Source: Luteolibacter sp. Y139
Lineage (GTDB): Bacteria > Verrucomicrobiota > Verrucomicrobiia > Verrucomicrobiales > Akkermansiaceae
NCBI RefSeq assembly: GCF_038066715.1
Contig: NZ_JBBUKT010000001.1
Coordinates: 1,116,001-1,180,000, forward strand
Direction: 5' to 3'
Length of the DNA stretch: 64,000 bases
Position numbers and translations under genes: made by a program. Below are positions 51,176-59,777 of the stretch, piece after piece. The notes under the pieces were generated by a model. The model ran no database searches, was not told where the DNA came from, and worked only from the letters and a program-made list of their open reading frames with translations. Numbering within the stretch: the first letter of the stretch is position 1; every line of letters begins with the position of its first letter.

Positions 51176-51736
51176 TTAGATCGTGGGAAAGAGCCAGCGG
51201 CGGAAGAGCTTGCTGAGGTTCGGCATCACCACCCAGGTGAGCAGGGCGACGATGAGGCCGGTGACGAGGACGTTCCGCAGGAGCGGATGCCATGCGGGTA
51301 GCAGCTTCCCGAAGAATGGCGGCAGGATCGAAGTCAGCGGGTAGACGCCGAGGAACGTGACGAGCGCCATCTTCGGCTTCGGCGGCGGATGGGCATGCGG
51401 CTTGTCCGGCAAGGTGAACCAGCCGGAAAGCCCGCCCATTTCCTCGATGTGCGGATCTTCCTCGGTCAGTGCACGCAAGCGGACCATCCACTCCTTGTAG
51501 GACTCCGTAGCGGTGAATGCCCGTCGCGCATCCATATCCACAAAGCGATCGACCACGGTGTAGTCGCGCGGATTTGCCTGCTCGGAGCGCAGCACATGGA
51601 TGCCGCGATTGCCCGGGAATGAGAGAGCGAACGCAATGAATTCCCGCATCGCCTCTTCGAAATCGACCTCGCAACCCGGTTTCGTGCGGCGGCGCACAAC
51701 GACGGTTACCGAGGGATCTTCCGGTGGTGGGGACAT
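51176..51736 (-). CDS. ABM-domain protein with membrane anchor
   Basis: A 186-residue protein. The first 110 residues form an antibiotic-biosynthesis-monooxygenase type ferredoxin-like fold (TVVVRRRTKPGCEVDFEEAM, IHVLRSEQANPRDYTVVDRF). Two hydrophobic helices follow (ALVTFLGVYPLTSILPPFF; VLVTGLIVALLTWVVMP). Proteins with this layout are widespread but unassigned; ABM domains often oxidise quinol-type compounds. It could serve in quinone or aldehyde handling with the neighbouring genes. Confidence 0.82.
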   Translation of the reverse strand: MSPPPEDPSVTVVVRRRTKPGCEVDFEEAMREFIAFALSFPGNRGIHVLRSEQANPRDYTVVDRFVDMDARRAFTATESYKEWMVRLRALTEEDPHIEEMGGLSGWFTLPDKPHAHPPPKPKMALVTFLGVYPLTSILPPFFGKLLPAWHPLLRNVLVTGLIVALLTWVVMPNLSKLFRRWLFPTI

Positions 51737-51832
51737 GGCGAGTGGGAGCGCGGGAGAAACCGCCGCGCCTGTTCCCCTATCGATTGGGAAAGCGGAACCG
51801 GGCGTGACACCGAAAAATCGGGCCCCTGTGAA

Positions 51833-53290
51833 CTACCGCGGCCAGATCGATTTGAGCGGCGTGACGCGGAGGTTCCGCACGTCGAGTGTTCCGGCGCCAG
51901 CCGCTGCCAGCGAAAGTTCGCGGTCGGAGCTGAGAGATTGGAAAAGCACGCGGCTGATCGTCACCTGGCCATCTTCCGCAAAGATCTCGATCGAGGGACG
52001 ATCGACCAAAACGCGGAGGTGAATCCCCTTCCCCTCGCCGGGAACCTTCGCCTCAACGCCTTCACAGGCGAGCTTCCGCTCACTGGCCAAATACTTGATC
52101 TGGGCCGCTCCGATCTTCAGAACGAAGCCGTCGGCATTGACCGCCCCGATATTGAGGTCGATCTCCTGAACGTCCATGGGGATGTCCTTCAGCGGGTTAC
52201 CCGTGCTGTCGACCGTGAAATCCCTTTTCGTAAACTCGCGCCCGGAATCCCGGATTCCATCGAGGGCAGCGACGGGCTCGCGGCAGAGCCGGATGCTTCC
52301 CTCTCCGGACCGCCTCAAAGCGAGCGTGCAGGGAAAGGTCATCTGGCCATGCCAATTCAGGGTTTGGGTGATTTCATTGAGCGGATACGGCATCCACGCC
52401 ACCTGAACCGGGGCGGCATCGGGGAACTTCCACGTCTGGGTGGCATACGCGTCGCCGTAGATCACGCGCTGCCGGTCCGACTCGGGATGAAACATCCTGC
52501 CATCGAATTGCCCGACGAAGTAGCTGCCGTTGCCATCGACAAGCACCCAACGTTTCCCTTCGCTCCCTTCCACAGGAAGCTCGAAAAGATCGGGGCACTC
52601 ATAGAATCCTTCCAGCCGGCCGGTGGGAGTCCAATCGACCAGCGTGTCCGATTGATAGAAGGCCATGCCCTTCTTTTCGTAGCGAACCATGGACCACTTC
52701 CGGCTGGGGGCGTGCCAGATTACCAGCGGATCGCGCTTGTCGTCAGCTCCTGGAAGGACAGGATTCTTCTCGTAGTACTGCCACGTCTTGCCCGCATCGC
52801 GGCTGAAGCTCACGCAGGTGCCGCTTTCATAGTCGGTGTAAAAGACGAGCAGGGTTTTCCCGTCGCCCTGTTGAAGACCACTACTGTTATTGAAGTCAAC
52901 GATGCCACATCCGCTGCCGGGCTTGTGGTCACGCACGGTGTCGAGAATCGGATCGACCTGTTGCCAGTGGATCAGATCCCGGCTGGTGGCATGGCCCCAT
53001 TGCTTGTGCTTGTAGCGTCGTCTCTCCCACTGGTCGAACATGTGGAAGAGGTGATACGTGCCCTCATGGAAGATCAGCCCGGTCGTGTCCGCCATGTGGC
53101 CTTGGACAGGCGTGAAATGAAACTGGGGACGCAGGGGGTCATCGTAGTTCGCGGAATGCGGCGGGATATCGTAGTTGAAGCGCGAGGGATCGATCGTATT
53201 GCGGGACGCCCGTCCGATATCGAAAGCGGGATCCGCATTCGCAGTTGTGGTCAGCCCTATCAGGACTGCGACGAGTGTTTGCTTCCTCAT
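51833..53290 (-). CDS. Secreted GH32-family glycosidase with altered nucleophile motif
   Basis: A 485-residue exported protein (signal peptide MRKQTLVAVLIGLTTTANA) with the five-bladed GH32 propeller and a C-terminal beta-sandwich. GH32 enzymes cut beta-fructans or sucrose. The family motifs are present: RDP (R186-D187-P188 in KRDPLVIWH), the acid/base E231 in YECPDLFELP, and WGHATSRDLIHW. The nucleophile motif, normally WMNDPNG, is HMADTTG here: the Asp (D68) is kept, but Trp, Asn, Pro and the following Asn are replaced. Substrate may differ from classic inulin or levan. A GGGAG precedes the start. Confidence 0.88.
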   Translation of the reverse strand: MRKQTLVAVLIGLTTTANADPAFDIGRASRNTIDPSRFNYDIPPHSANYDDPLRPQFHFTPVQGHMADTTGLIFHEGTYHLFHMFDQWERRRYKHKQWGHATSRDLIHWQQVDPILDTVRDHKPGSGCGIVDFNNSSGLQQGDGKTLLVFYTDYESGTCVSFSRDAGKTWQYYEKNPVLPGADDKRDPLVIWHAPSRKWSMVRYEKKGMAFYQSDTLVDWTPTGRLEGFYECPDLFELPVEGSEGKRWVLVDGNGSYFVGQFDGRMFHPESDRQRVIYGDAYATQTWKFPDAAPVQVAWMPYPLNEITQTLNWHGQMTFPCTLALRRSGEGSIRLCREPVAALDGIRDSGREFTKRDFTVDSTGNPLKDIPMDVQEIDLNIGAVNADGFVLKIGAAQIKYLASERKLACEGVEAKVPGEGKGIHLRVLVDRPSIEIFAEDGQVTISRVLFQSLSSDRELSLAAAGAGTLDVRNLRVTPLKSIWPR

Positions 53291-53385
53291 GGGTTTCTCC
53301 CATTGGCGGAAAGAAGCCGCCACCCGGGCAATCTTCAATTCTCAGCCTGGAAAGAAAGCTGTGATGTCAGATTCCCCGGGCGGCT

Positions 53386-54645
53386 TTAGAACTCCTGGCG
53401 GAAGCTGGCCTGAAGATAGTCCACACTGCTCCCGCCGATTGCGGTCAGTGAAGATCCGGCTTCGTGGTGCGTGTAGCCGAGGAACATGGAAGTGGCAGAG
53501 GTGATCTCCCAGGCCAAGGACGCATTGAAAGCAGTGCCGAGGTAACGCTCGCCATCCGGTGCCGGTCCACCGAGCCGTTGAAGCGGCGGACCGTAGACGG
53601 CGTCGTCCGGGTCGAAGCGCCATTGGAAGTTCACGCCCAGCGTCAGCTCCAGTTTCTCGTGCGGCTTGAAAACGATGAGAGGGTTCAGGTTGTAGAGGTT
53701 CGAGGGAGAGAGGAAGCCGCCTTCATTGAAGTAGTTGTTCGCTTGGAAGAGCGGGTGAAAAGTGTGGAGCGTGCCGGTATCGTCGCCTCCGGAAATCGCA
53801 TCCGCCTTGAACTGAAAGGACGGACTCCAAGGCCATTCCTCAAACGTGTAGCCAACGCCGAGACTCGCAGCACCCGCGAGGATATCGCGGTCTGCGGCTT
53901 CTCCGAATTGAAAGATCAGCTCGGTGTTCAAGATCCACGGTCCGCTATCCCGCCAGAGACGAGTGCCGATCGTGTGCCGCGTCTCGTGCCCTCCAATCTC
54001 TGCGAAGATCGAATCCTCATCGCGGAGGCCGATGTAGTAGAGATCCATGAAATTCCCCCATGCCAGCGGCATCACCGCATAGAGGCTCCAGAAACGGACT
54101 TCCGAAGGCTTCGATTCGTTGTCAAAAGCACCGGGCTCGATCTGGACCGGCGAAGCGATGAAGGCGTCCACCCGGGTGTGTTCATCGCGTTGCCAGGAGA
54201 GACGCAACGCATCATGGGCCAGCCGCTGGTTCGCTCCCTCGCGCGCGGCCAACAAGCGCCCGGAACCGTAATAGAGCGCCTGTCGGCCCGCTTGAATCAC
54301 CAGATCATCACCGCCGAAAGGAATCCGGCCTTGGGCAAAGAGCTGGAGGAAATCGACATCGTCTTCATCTGGCGGCGCGAGCGGCGATTCCTTTCCCCAC
54401 ATGCGGCCCCAGGTCAGCTCGGCAGCCAGCCGGAAGGTGGAGTCGGGATCCCATGCGAACATCGCCTGAACCCGCTGGTGAACCCAGTCATCGTCGTCCA
54501 CCGGCCCCAACCCGAAGTCGAGACCATGGTAGCTCTCATACATCGTGCGCGCATGACCATCGATGGCCCATCGCGCGTCGTCCGGCCCGGCATGGCACAG
54601 TGCTACCATCACGGGAAGGAACGCGAGGATTCGCATCGCGGTCAT
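53386..54645 (-). CDS. Outer-membrane alginate-export-type porin
   Basis: A 419-residue exported protein. After a signal peptide (RILAFLPVMVALCHAG), alternating amphipathic strands and a terminal Phe (SFRQEF) mark an outer-membrane beta-barrel. LQLFAQGRIPFGGDDLVIQAGRQ and the LSWQRDEHTRVDAF region are typical of the alginate_exp domain family. It may let sugars or acidic oligosaccharides through the outer membrane. A second ATG three codons later is an alternative start. A strong hairpin separates it from the isochorismatase-family gene upstream. Confidence 0.8.
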   Translation of the reverse strand: MTAMRILAFLPVMVALCHAGPDDARWAIDGHARTMYESYHGLDFGLGPVDDDDWVHQRVQAMFAWDPDSTFRLAAELTWGRMWGKESPLAPPDEDDVDFLQLFAQGRIPFGGDDLVIQAGRQALYYGSGRLLAAREGANQRLAHDALRLSWQRDEHTRVDAFIASPVQIEPGAFDNESKPSEVRFWSLYAVMPLAWGNFMDLYYIGLRDEDSIFAEIGGHETRHTIGTRLWRDSGPWILNTELIFQFGEAADRDILAGAASLGVGYTFEEWPWSPSFQFKADAISGGDDTGTLHTFHPLFQANNYFNEGGFLSPSNLYNLNPLIVFKPHEKLELTLGVNFQWRFDPDDAVYGPPLQRLGGPAPDGERYLGTAFNASLAWEITSATSMFLGYTHHEAGSSLTAIGGSSVDYLQASFRQEF

Positions 54646-54665
54646 TTCCGGGATGATTGCTCCGC

Positions 54666-54698
54666 GCTCCCGTGGCGGGCCATGAGCGCCACGGGAGC
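54666..54698. repeat. Perfect 12-bp hairpin
   Basis: GCTCCCGTGGCG, 9 bases, CGCCACGGGAGC. It lies between the isochorismatase-family gene and the porin gene, both on the minus strand. No T-run follows on that strand. It probably limits read-through or protects RNA ends. Confidence 0.65.
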
Positions 54699-54716
54699 AT
54701 GGACGAAGAAAAGTTT

Positions 54717-55394
54717 TTAGTGCCCGGCCTTCGGCGGCACCACCTGCGGCTTGATCGCGGACTGTGGAGCCTTGTGGACCATGGTGTAGGCATATTCAAC
54801 GCCCACGCCATAAGCACCGCCCTGCCCCTTGATGATGCCCATGAGCTTGTCGTAGTGCTCACGCTTGGCCCAGTCACGCTGCCATTCGAGCAAAGCGGGA
54901 ATCGTGGTCACGCGCACTGCACCGGCCTGGACCATGCGGGACAGAGCTGCCTCATGTGCAGCCTGCGAGGTCGCGCCGCAGCAGTCTTCCACGACGTAGA
55001 TATTGTAGCCCGCGCCGAGCATCTCGATGGTCGGCCAGGTCACGCAGACCTCGGTCCAAAGGCCGGTCAGGAGGATGTTCTTTTTGCCCGTGGCCTCGAT
55101 CGCCTTGCGGAAGCCGGCGTCATCCCACGAGTTCATCGAGGTGCGCTCGATGATCTCCTGGCCCGGGAACACATCGAGCAATTGAGGCCAGATGTAGCCG
55201 CTGAAGGACTCGGTCTCGACCGCGGTGAGCACGGTGGGGACGTTGAACTCCTTCGCGGCCCTGGCGAGCAGCGTGACGTTGTTAATCAGCGTGGCGCGAT
55301 CAATGTTCGCGACGCCGAAGGTCATCTGCGGCTGGTGATCGATGAAAACGACGGCGCTGTCTTCCGCCGTGTAGAGCTTGTGATACGGATTCAT
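54717..55394 (-). CDS. Isochorismatase-family hydrolase (YcaC-like)
   Basis: A 225-residue cysteine hydrolase. The catalytic Asp is in AVVFIDHQPQMTF, and the Cys is in GLWTEVCVTWPTIEM. Overall layout and the C-terminal VEYAYTMVHKAP point to the YcaC-like group. Activity might be on an amide or a similar small substrate. The frame opens 51 codons earlier inside the kinase gene, but MNPYHKLYTAED is the family start. Confidence 0.87.
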   Translation of the reverse strand: MNPYHKLYTAEDSAVVFIDHQPQMTFGVANIDRATLINNVTLLARAAKEFNVPTVLTAVETESFSGYIWPQLLDVFPGQEIIERTSMNSWDDAGFRKAIEATGKKNILLTGLWTEVCVTWPTIEMLGAGYNIYVVEDCCGATSQAAHEAALSRMVQAGAVRVTTIPALLEWQRDWAKREHYDKLMGIIKGQGGAYGVGVEYAYTMVHKAPQSAIKPQVVPPKAGH

Positions 55395-55444
55395 GGTGGT
55401 TCGTCGCTTCCTTGGGAAAGCGCCAGCCACCGTGACGAAAAAAG

Positions 55445-58400
55445 TCACTCCATTTCGCTGATCTCCGCGAACCTGCCCCAACGTGCACCGGTTCGCAGCA
55501 TCACGACCTGCGGGGCTGGCGTGCCGAGGTCGGGAACGAAGATCCAAATCTCACGATCCACGGAACGGAGTTCGGTCCCTGAAATCCCATTTACCCTCAC
55601 GCGTCCGGAAATCGTGAAGCGATTCACTTTTCCCGATGGCTGGCTCTCCGTCCATTGGTCGCCCTCGCGTTGCCAGACCCGCGTACCGGGGTCGTCGTAC
55701 TTGTAGTGGTAGCTGAATTTCGACGGGCTATGGCCCGCGGGATCGGGCGCTGCTTCCTTCAGACCGATGAATCCGGGATCCTGCCGCAGATTCGTGAAAC
55801 GCTCGTCGTTGGGAAACTGGGCGAACCTCGTGCTCCCGAGTTCCAGGGAATGCAGCAGCAGCGCGACCGCCTTCGAGGTGATTTCGGCATGCTTGCCTTC
55901 CTCCACCAGCGGGATCGCGCGGGCCAGCACGCCGGCAGCAATGTCATGGTCATTCCACGAATTCGGAAAATAGCGGACAAGCTGGAGGGCTGAATCAATC
56001 GCTCCGTTCCCGTCGCCGGTTTCCAAATACAACGCCGCGAGGTCGTTCAGATTATTACCGAGGTTATCGCGGTAGGTCGTGTTGTCCGGACGCGCCATCA
56101 TCCCCTTGCGGCAGAGATCCGCACAGAGGCGATACATCTCGACCGCGCCCGGCAGGTCCTTTGCCTCGTGGCGCAGCTTGGCAAGCCGTTCGCCCGCGAA
56201 GGCGGTGTAAAAGAGATGGTCGGGATTGTCCGGGAATTCCTCCACCAGAGCGCGGTGGCCCTCAAAGGCTTTCTTGAAATCGGCCTCCGCTTCCTCCCGG
56301 TGCCCTAGGCCCAGCAAGGTCTCGCCCGTCATGTGATAGCCGAGCGCCAAGGCATGGCGGCAATCGGGATCATGCGGATGCTCGGCGGCGAGTGCGGCAT
56401 TCAGCTCGATGCTCCGGACATGCAGCGCCAGTCCTTCCTCCACCCGGCCAATTGACCGGAGATGGAAGCCTAGATTGTGGCAAGCACTGGCAAGTCCCCG
56501 CTTCGCCTGCTCGAAGGATTTCGGCCCCGAGATGAGCTTCTCCTGGATCGCCATGCCCTGGCGAAACCACTTCTCGCCGTCATCCGGCCGGCCGGATTGG
56601 AAATACATCCATCCAAGGTCCGTTTGCGCCGAGGCCACGTCGTTCACGGCGCTGGCATCATCCGGGTGCGCGGCAGCGATGGTCTCACGCACTTGGATCG
56701 CTTCTTGCAGGGGGATTGCCCCCTCATCGATTTTCCCATCCTTTGCCAGGGTCTGGCCAAGATTCACCAGCATGATCGAGAGATCCTTGCGATAGGTATC
56801 ATTGTCCGGGAAATCGCGAGCGAGGCTCCTGGCGACGTCGATCGAATGCTTGTGATTCTCCAGTGATGCGGCGTGATCACCCTTTTCACGAAGCATCACG
56901 GAAAGGTTGTGGTAGCGCAGCCCGAGCGAGCGGCGGTACTCCTGATTCTCCGGATGTTCGGCTACCAGCTTCACCTCGGTTTCCGTTGCACGGCGCAGGG
57001 CGGCAATGCCCTTGTCACTTTCGCCGGTGTCCCGATAGATCACGCCCAGGCGCCCAAGTGCCCAAGCTTGCTCGGCTCGGACCTGGGGATTGTCAGTCGC
57101 GCTCTTTGCAAACGACTCATAGAACGGCACGGCACTCTCTAACAGCTCCCTGCGCAGGCTGCGGAACGAGTCCTCCATCAGCCGCGGATGGTCGGTCACG
57201 CGGCTCAGATAAGTTTCCACTGCCTGGCGCGCCTTGCGGGCGTTCTCCTCGGCGTCGATGCGGTTCTTTTCGGCCTTGGCTTCGGACTTTTTCGCCGCGT
57301 TCGCCTGCCACAGGCTCACCGCGGTGGCCGCCACCAAGGTGAGGAAGACGATGCTCGCCGCGGCAAAGGCGACGCGATTGCGCCGTGCGAATTTCGAGAA
57401 CTGATAGCTCCACGTGGGTGCTACCGCCGTGACTGGCAGCTGGTCCAGGTAGCGCCGGAGGTCAGTCGCGAGGGCGTTCGCCGTTTCGTAGCGGCGGCGG
57501 CGGTCCTTCTCCAGGGCCTTCAGGACGATCCAGTCCAGATCCCCACGCAGCGTCCGGCGCAAGCGATCCGGCTCAATACCAAGGCGCGCCGCAGTGTCCC
57601 CGGAAACCCGCGTGCTCGGCTTCGCCGCTTCCTCGGTGCGAATCTTCTTCAGGGTTTCATCATAGGGAGCACCCTCCATCACCGGCGTGGATCCGGTGAG
57701 GAGTTCGTAGAGAATGACCCCCAGCGAGTAGATGTCGCTGCGGGTGTCCACGTCCGCCACACTGCCGGCCTGCTCGGGGCTCATGTATTGCAGCGTGCCG
57801 ACCACCGCACCGGCTCGCGTCTGGAGCAGGCTGCCTTGGAAAGCCGCCTCATTCGGCGTGCCGAGCGCCTTGGCAATGCCGAAGTCGATCACCTTCGGCA
57901 CCGGCTTTCCGTCCACCTCGGCGACGAGGATGTTGGATGGCTTCAGGTCACGGTGCAGGATCGCCTTCTGGTGCGCGTGCTGCACCGCCTGGCAGACGGG
58001 AATGAACAGCTCGACCCGCTCTTCCACCGATAAACTACGGGAATCGCAGTAGGTCGTCAGAGGAGGACCCTTCACCAGCTCCATGGCGAAATAAGGCAGG
58101 CCATCCGGACAACTCGCGGCGTCCAGCACGGCGGCGATGTTCGGATGATCCATCATCGCCAGCGCCTGGCTCTCGGCAGCGAAGCGCGCGATGATTTCGC
58201 GGCTGTCCATGCCGCGCTTGATCAGCTTCAGCGCGATCTCCCGGTGGATCGGTTCCGTCTGCTCGGCGCTCCACACCGCACCGAAGCCCCCCTCTCCCAG
58301 CAGCTCGATCAACCGGTAGCGCCCCACCCGGTCGCCCGGTTTCTCATCCCGCGAGCGGACCGGACTTTCTTCCGGATGAAAGCCGAGATCCATAAGCGCC

Positions 58401-58459
58401 TCGGCCGCTTCGCCGGAAAGCGAAGTCGGTTGAAGGGATGTGGTGGGGTTCTCAGGCAT
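55445..58459 (-). CDS. Membrane Ser/Thr kinase with TPR repeats
   Basis: A 1004-residue protein. A Hanks-type kinase comes first: P-loop LGEGGFGAVW (about 54-63), HRDLKPSN (about 169-176), DFG (about 192) and the SPEQAG loop. One TM helix lies near residues 361-384. A long TPR array follows (about 455-900), then a small beta-rich tail. The TPR part should face outside the cytoplasm. It lies 47 bases downstream of the sigma-factor gene; a TTG that overlaps the sigma stop (TTGA) could start the protein 17 residues earlier. Paired sigma factors and Ser/Thr kinases are known from PVC bacteria. Confidence 0.92.
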   Translation of the reverse strand: MPENPTTSLQPTSLSGEAAEALMDLGFHPEESPVRSRDEKPGDRVGRYRLIELLGEGGFGAVWSAEQTEPIHREIALKLIKRGMDSREIIARFAAESQALAMMDHPNIAAVLDAASCPDGLPYFAMELVKGPPLTTYCDSRSLSVEERVELFIPVCQAVQHAHQKAILHRDLKPSNILVAEVDGKPVPKVIDFGIAKALGTPNEAAFQGSLLQTRAGAVVGTLQYMSPEQAGSVADVDTRSDIYSLGVILYELLTGSTPVMEGAPYDETLKKIRTEEAAKPSTRVSGDTAARLGIEPDRLRRTLRGDLDWIVLKALEKDRRRRYETANALATDLRRYLDQLPVTAVAPTWSYQFSKFARRNRVAFAAASIVFLTLVAATAVSLWQANAAKKSEAKAEKNRIDAEENARKARQAVETYLSRVTDHPRLMEDSFRSLRRELLESAVPFYESFAKSATDNPQVRAEQAWALGRLGVIYRDTGESDKGIAALRRATETEVKLVAEHPENQEYRRSLGLRYHNLSVMLREKGDHAASLENHKHSIDVARSLARDFPDNDTYRKDLSIMLVNLGQTLAKDGKIDEGAIPLQEAIQVRETIAAAHPDDASAVNDVASAQTDLGWMYFQSGRPDDGEKWFRQGMAIQEKLISGPKSFEQAKRGLASACHNLGFHLRSIGRVEEGLALHVRSIELNAALAAEHPHDPDCRHALALGYHMTGETLLGLGHREEAEADFKKAFEGHRALVEEFPDNPDHLFYTAFAGERLAKLRHEAKDLPGAVEMYRLCADLCRKGMMARPDNTTYRDNLGNNLNDLAALYLETGDGNGAIDSALQLVRYFPNSWNDHDIAAGVLARAIPLVEEGKHAEITSKAVALLLHSLELGSTRFAQFPNDERFTNLRQDPGFIGLKEAAPDPAGHSPSKFSYHYKYDDPGTRVWQREGDQWTESQPSGKVNRFTISGRVRVNGISGTELRSVDREIWIFVPDLGTPAPQVVMLRTGARWGRFAEISEME

Positions 58460-58506
58460 TACCAGCGTTGAAGCACAAATCCCGCCGCCAGAGAAAGCGA
58501 TTCGTT

Positions 58507-59244
58507 TCAACTGCGCAGCGCCGCCTTCAGCGCCACCAGCTCCTCATCCACCTGGGCCGTGGTCGGCTCGTGGAGGGTGGCGGCGATCTGCTGGCGCAGG
58601 CAGTCGCGGAACTTCGCCCGCAGCCGGCTGACCACCTTCCGCACCGCCTCGCCATTCATCCCGAGTTCGGCAGCCGCCGCCTCGTAGCTGCTCTCCGCGA
58701 CCCCCGTGGGATTCAGGAATGCCTCCACCACCGCGAATTGCGCCCCGCGGCCGGCCGAGCGCTCGCTTTCGCCCAGATCATTCAATGAAGCGTGGAGCAC
58801 CGACATCGCCCAGCTCCGGTCAAAATGCGCTTCTGGCGTCGCGAAGTCCTGCGGCTCAGCCTCGTAGCGGCTCTCGGCCTGCCCGACATCCAGCGACAGC
58901 AGTTCCTTCCCCCCTCCCCGCTTCTGCGCCTGCTCCCGGCCCCGCACGTCGCCGATGTAGCGCTGGAAAACGGTCAGCAGGAAGGTCCGCAGCTTGCCCA
59001 ATTCCTGGCTGGCCGCGGAAAACAGGTCGCGCTCCAGCAGGTAGTGGAAAAATCCCTGCGTCAGGTCCTCCGAATCCGGGTGCGGGTGGCCCTGCCGCCG
59101 GGCGAAGACGTAGAGCGGATACCAGTAATCCGTGCACAGCCGCTCCAGCGCGGCCTGCCGGGCCTCCGGACTGCCATCCCGGCACAGATCCACCACTGCC
59201 GTCCACTGCGTGACGGGGAAGGGAGAGGCCATGCCGGTGCTCAT
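58507..59244 (-). CDS. ECF-like sigma factor of the kinase-linked type
   Basis: A 245-residue sigma-70-family factor. Region 2 shows LYVFARRQGHPHPDSEDLTQ and FFHYLLERDLFSAASQELGKLRTF, and region 4 shows AAAELGMNGEAVRKVVSRLR, with FRDCLRQQIAATLHEP beyond. No anti-sigma gene follows; instead a Ser/Thr kinase does, as in the kinase-linked ECF groups described in planctomycetes and relatives. Activation is probably by phosphorylation or direct contact with the kinase. Confidence 0.88.
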   Translation of the reverse strand: MSTGMASPFPVTQWTAVVDLCRDGSPEARQAALERLCTDYWYPLYVFARRQGHPHPDSEDLTQGFFHYLLERDLFSAASQELGKLRTFLLTVFQRYIGDVRGREQAQKRGGGKELLSLDVGQAESRYEAEPQDFATPEAHFDRSWAMSVLHASLNDLGESERSAGRGAQFAVVEAFLNPTGVAESSYEAAAAELGMNGEAVRKVVSRLRAKFRDCLRQQIAATLHEPTTAQVDEELVALKAALRS

Positions 59245-59336
59245 CGGAACGCCTCTGAAACGACGTCACTCGCCCGGTTCCTTCAAGCCCGATTTCCAGA
59301 CTCGCCAAGTCCGCTCCAGCTCCCGAAGTTACGGTC

Positions 59337-59765
59337 ATGCACGTCGCCCTGATTTCCGCCACCTGGCACGCAGACCTCCTGCGTGGCGCCAGCGCGGCCT
59401 GTCAGGAAACCCTCGCCGGAAATGCCACCGCCGAGGAGTTCACCGTGCCGGGATGTCTCGAAATCCCCCTTTTCGCCCAAAAACTCGCGGCAACCGGCAA
59501 ATACGACGCCATCGTCGCCTTCGGCCTGATCGTGGACGGCGGCATCTATCGTCACGAATTTGTCGCTGATGCGGTACTTTCAGGCATGATGCGCGTGCAG
59601 TTGGATACTGGCGTACCGATCCTTTCCTGTGTGTTGACCCCACATCATTTCGACGAAAGTCCGGAGCGTATCGCTTTCTTCCGCGACCACCTCGTCGTGA
59701 AAGGCGTTGAAGTCGGCAAGGCCGCTCTCGCCATCATCCGCCTCGGGGCCGCCGTAACCTGCTAG
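59337..59765 (+). CDS. ribH: 6,7-dimethyl-8-ribityllumazine synthase, RibH2-like
   Basis: A 142-residue lumazine synthase, the penultimate step of riboflavin synthesis. TWHADLLRGASAAC, PGCLEIPLFAQKLA and VILTPHHFDE-like LSCVLTPHHFDES are visible. The substrate loop reads VDGGIYRHEFVADAVLSGMM rather than the usual GETxHFDYV, and matches the second type (RibH2) known from Brucella and rhizobia. No other riboflavin gene is close. It diverges from the sigma-factor gene, and the 92-base gap is too short for an FMN riboswitch. Confidence 0.88.
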   Translation: MHVALISATWHADLLRGASAACQETLAGNATAEEFTVPGCLEIPLFAQKLAATGKYDAIVAFGLIVDGGIYRHEFVADAVLSGMMRVQLDTGVPILSCVLTPHHFDESPERIAFFRDHLVVKGVEVGKAALAIIRLGAAVTC

Positions 59766-59777
59766 AATGAACCACCG

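Noticed and set aside
53464-54720. A 418-residue open frame opposite the porin gene
   Set aside because: The porin frame has a signal peptide and a terminal Phe typical of a beta-barrel; the antisense frame has neither.
59245-59336. Possible FMN riboswitch before ribH
   Set aside because: The gap is only 92 bases and lacks the conserved FMN-aptamer pattern.
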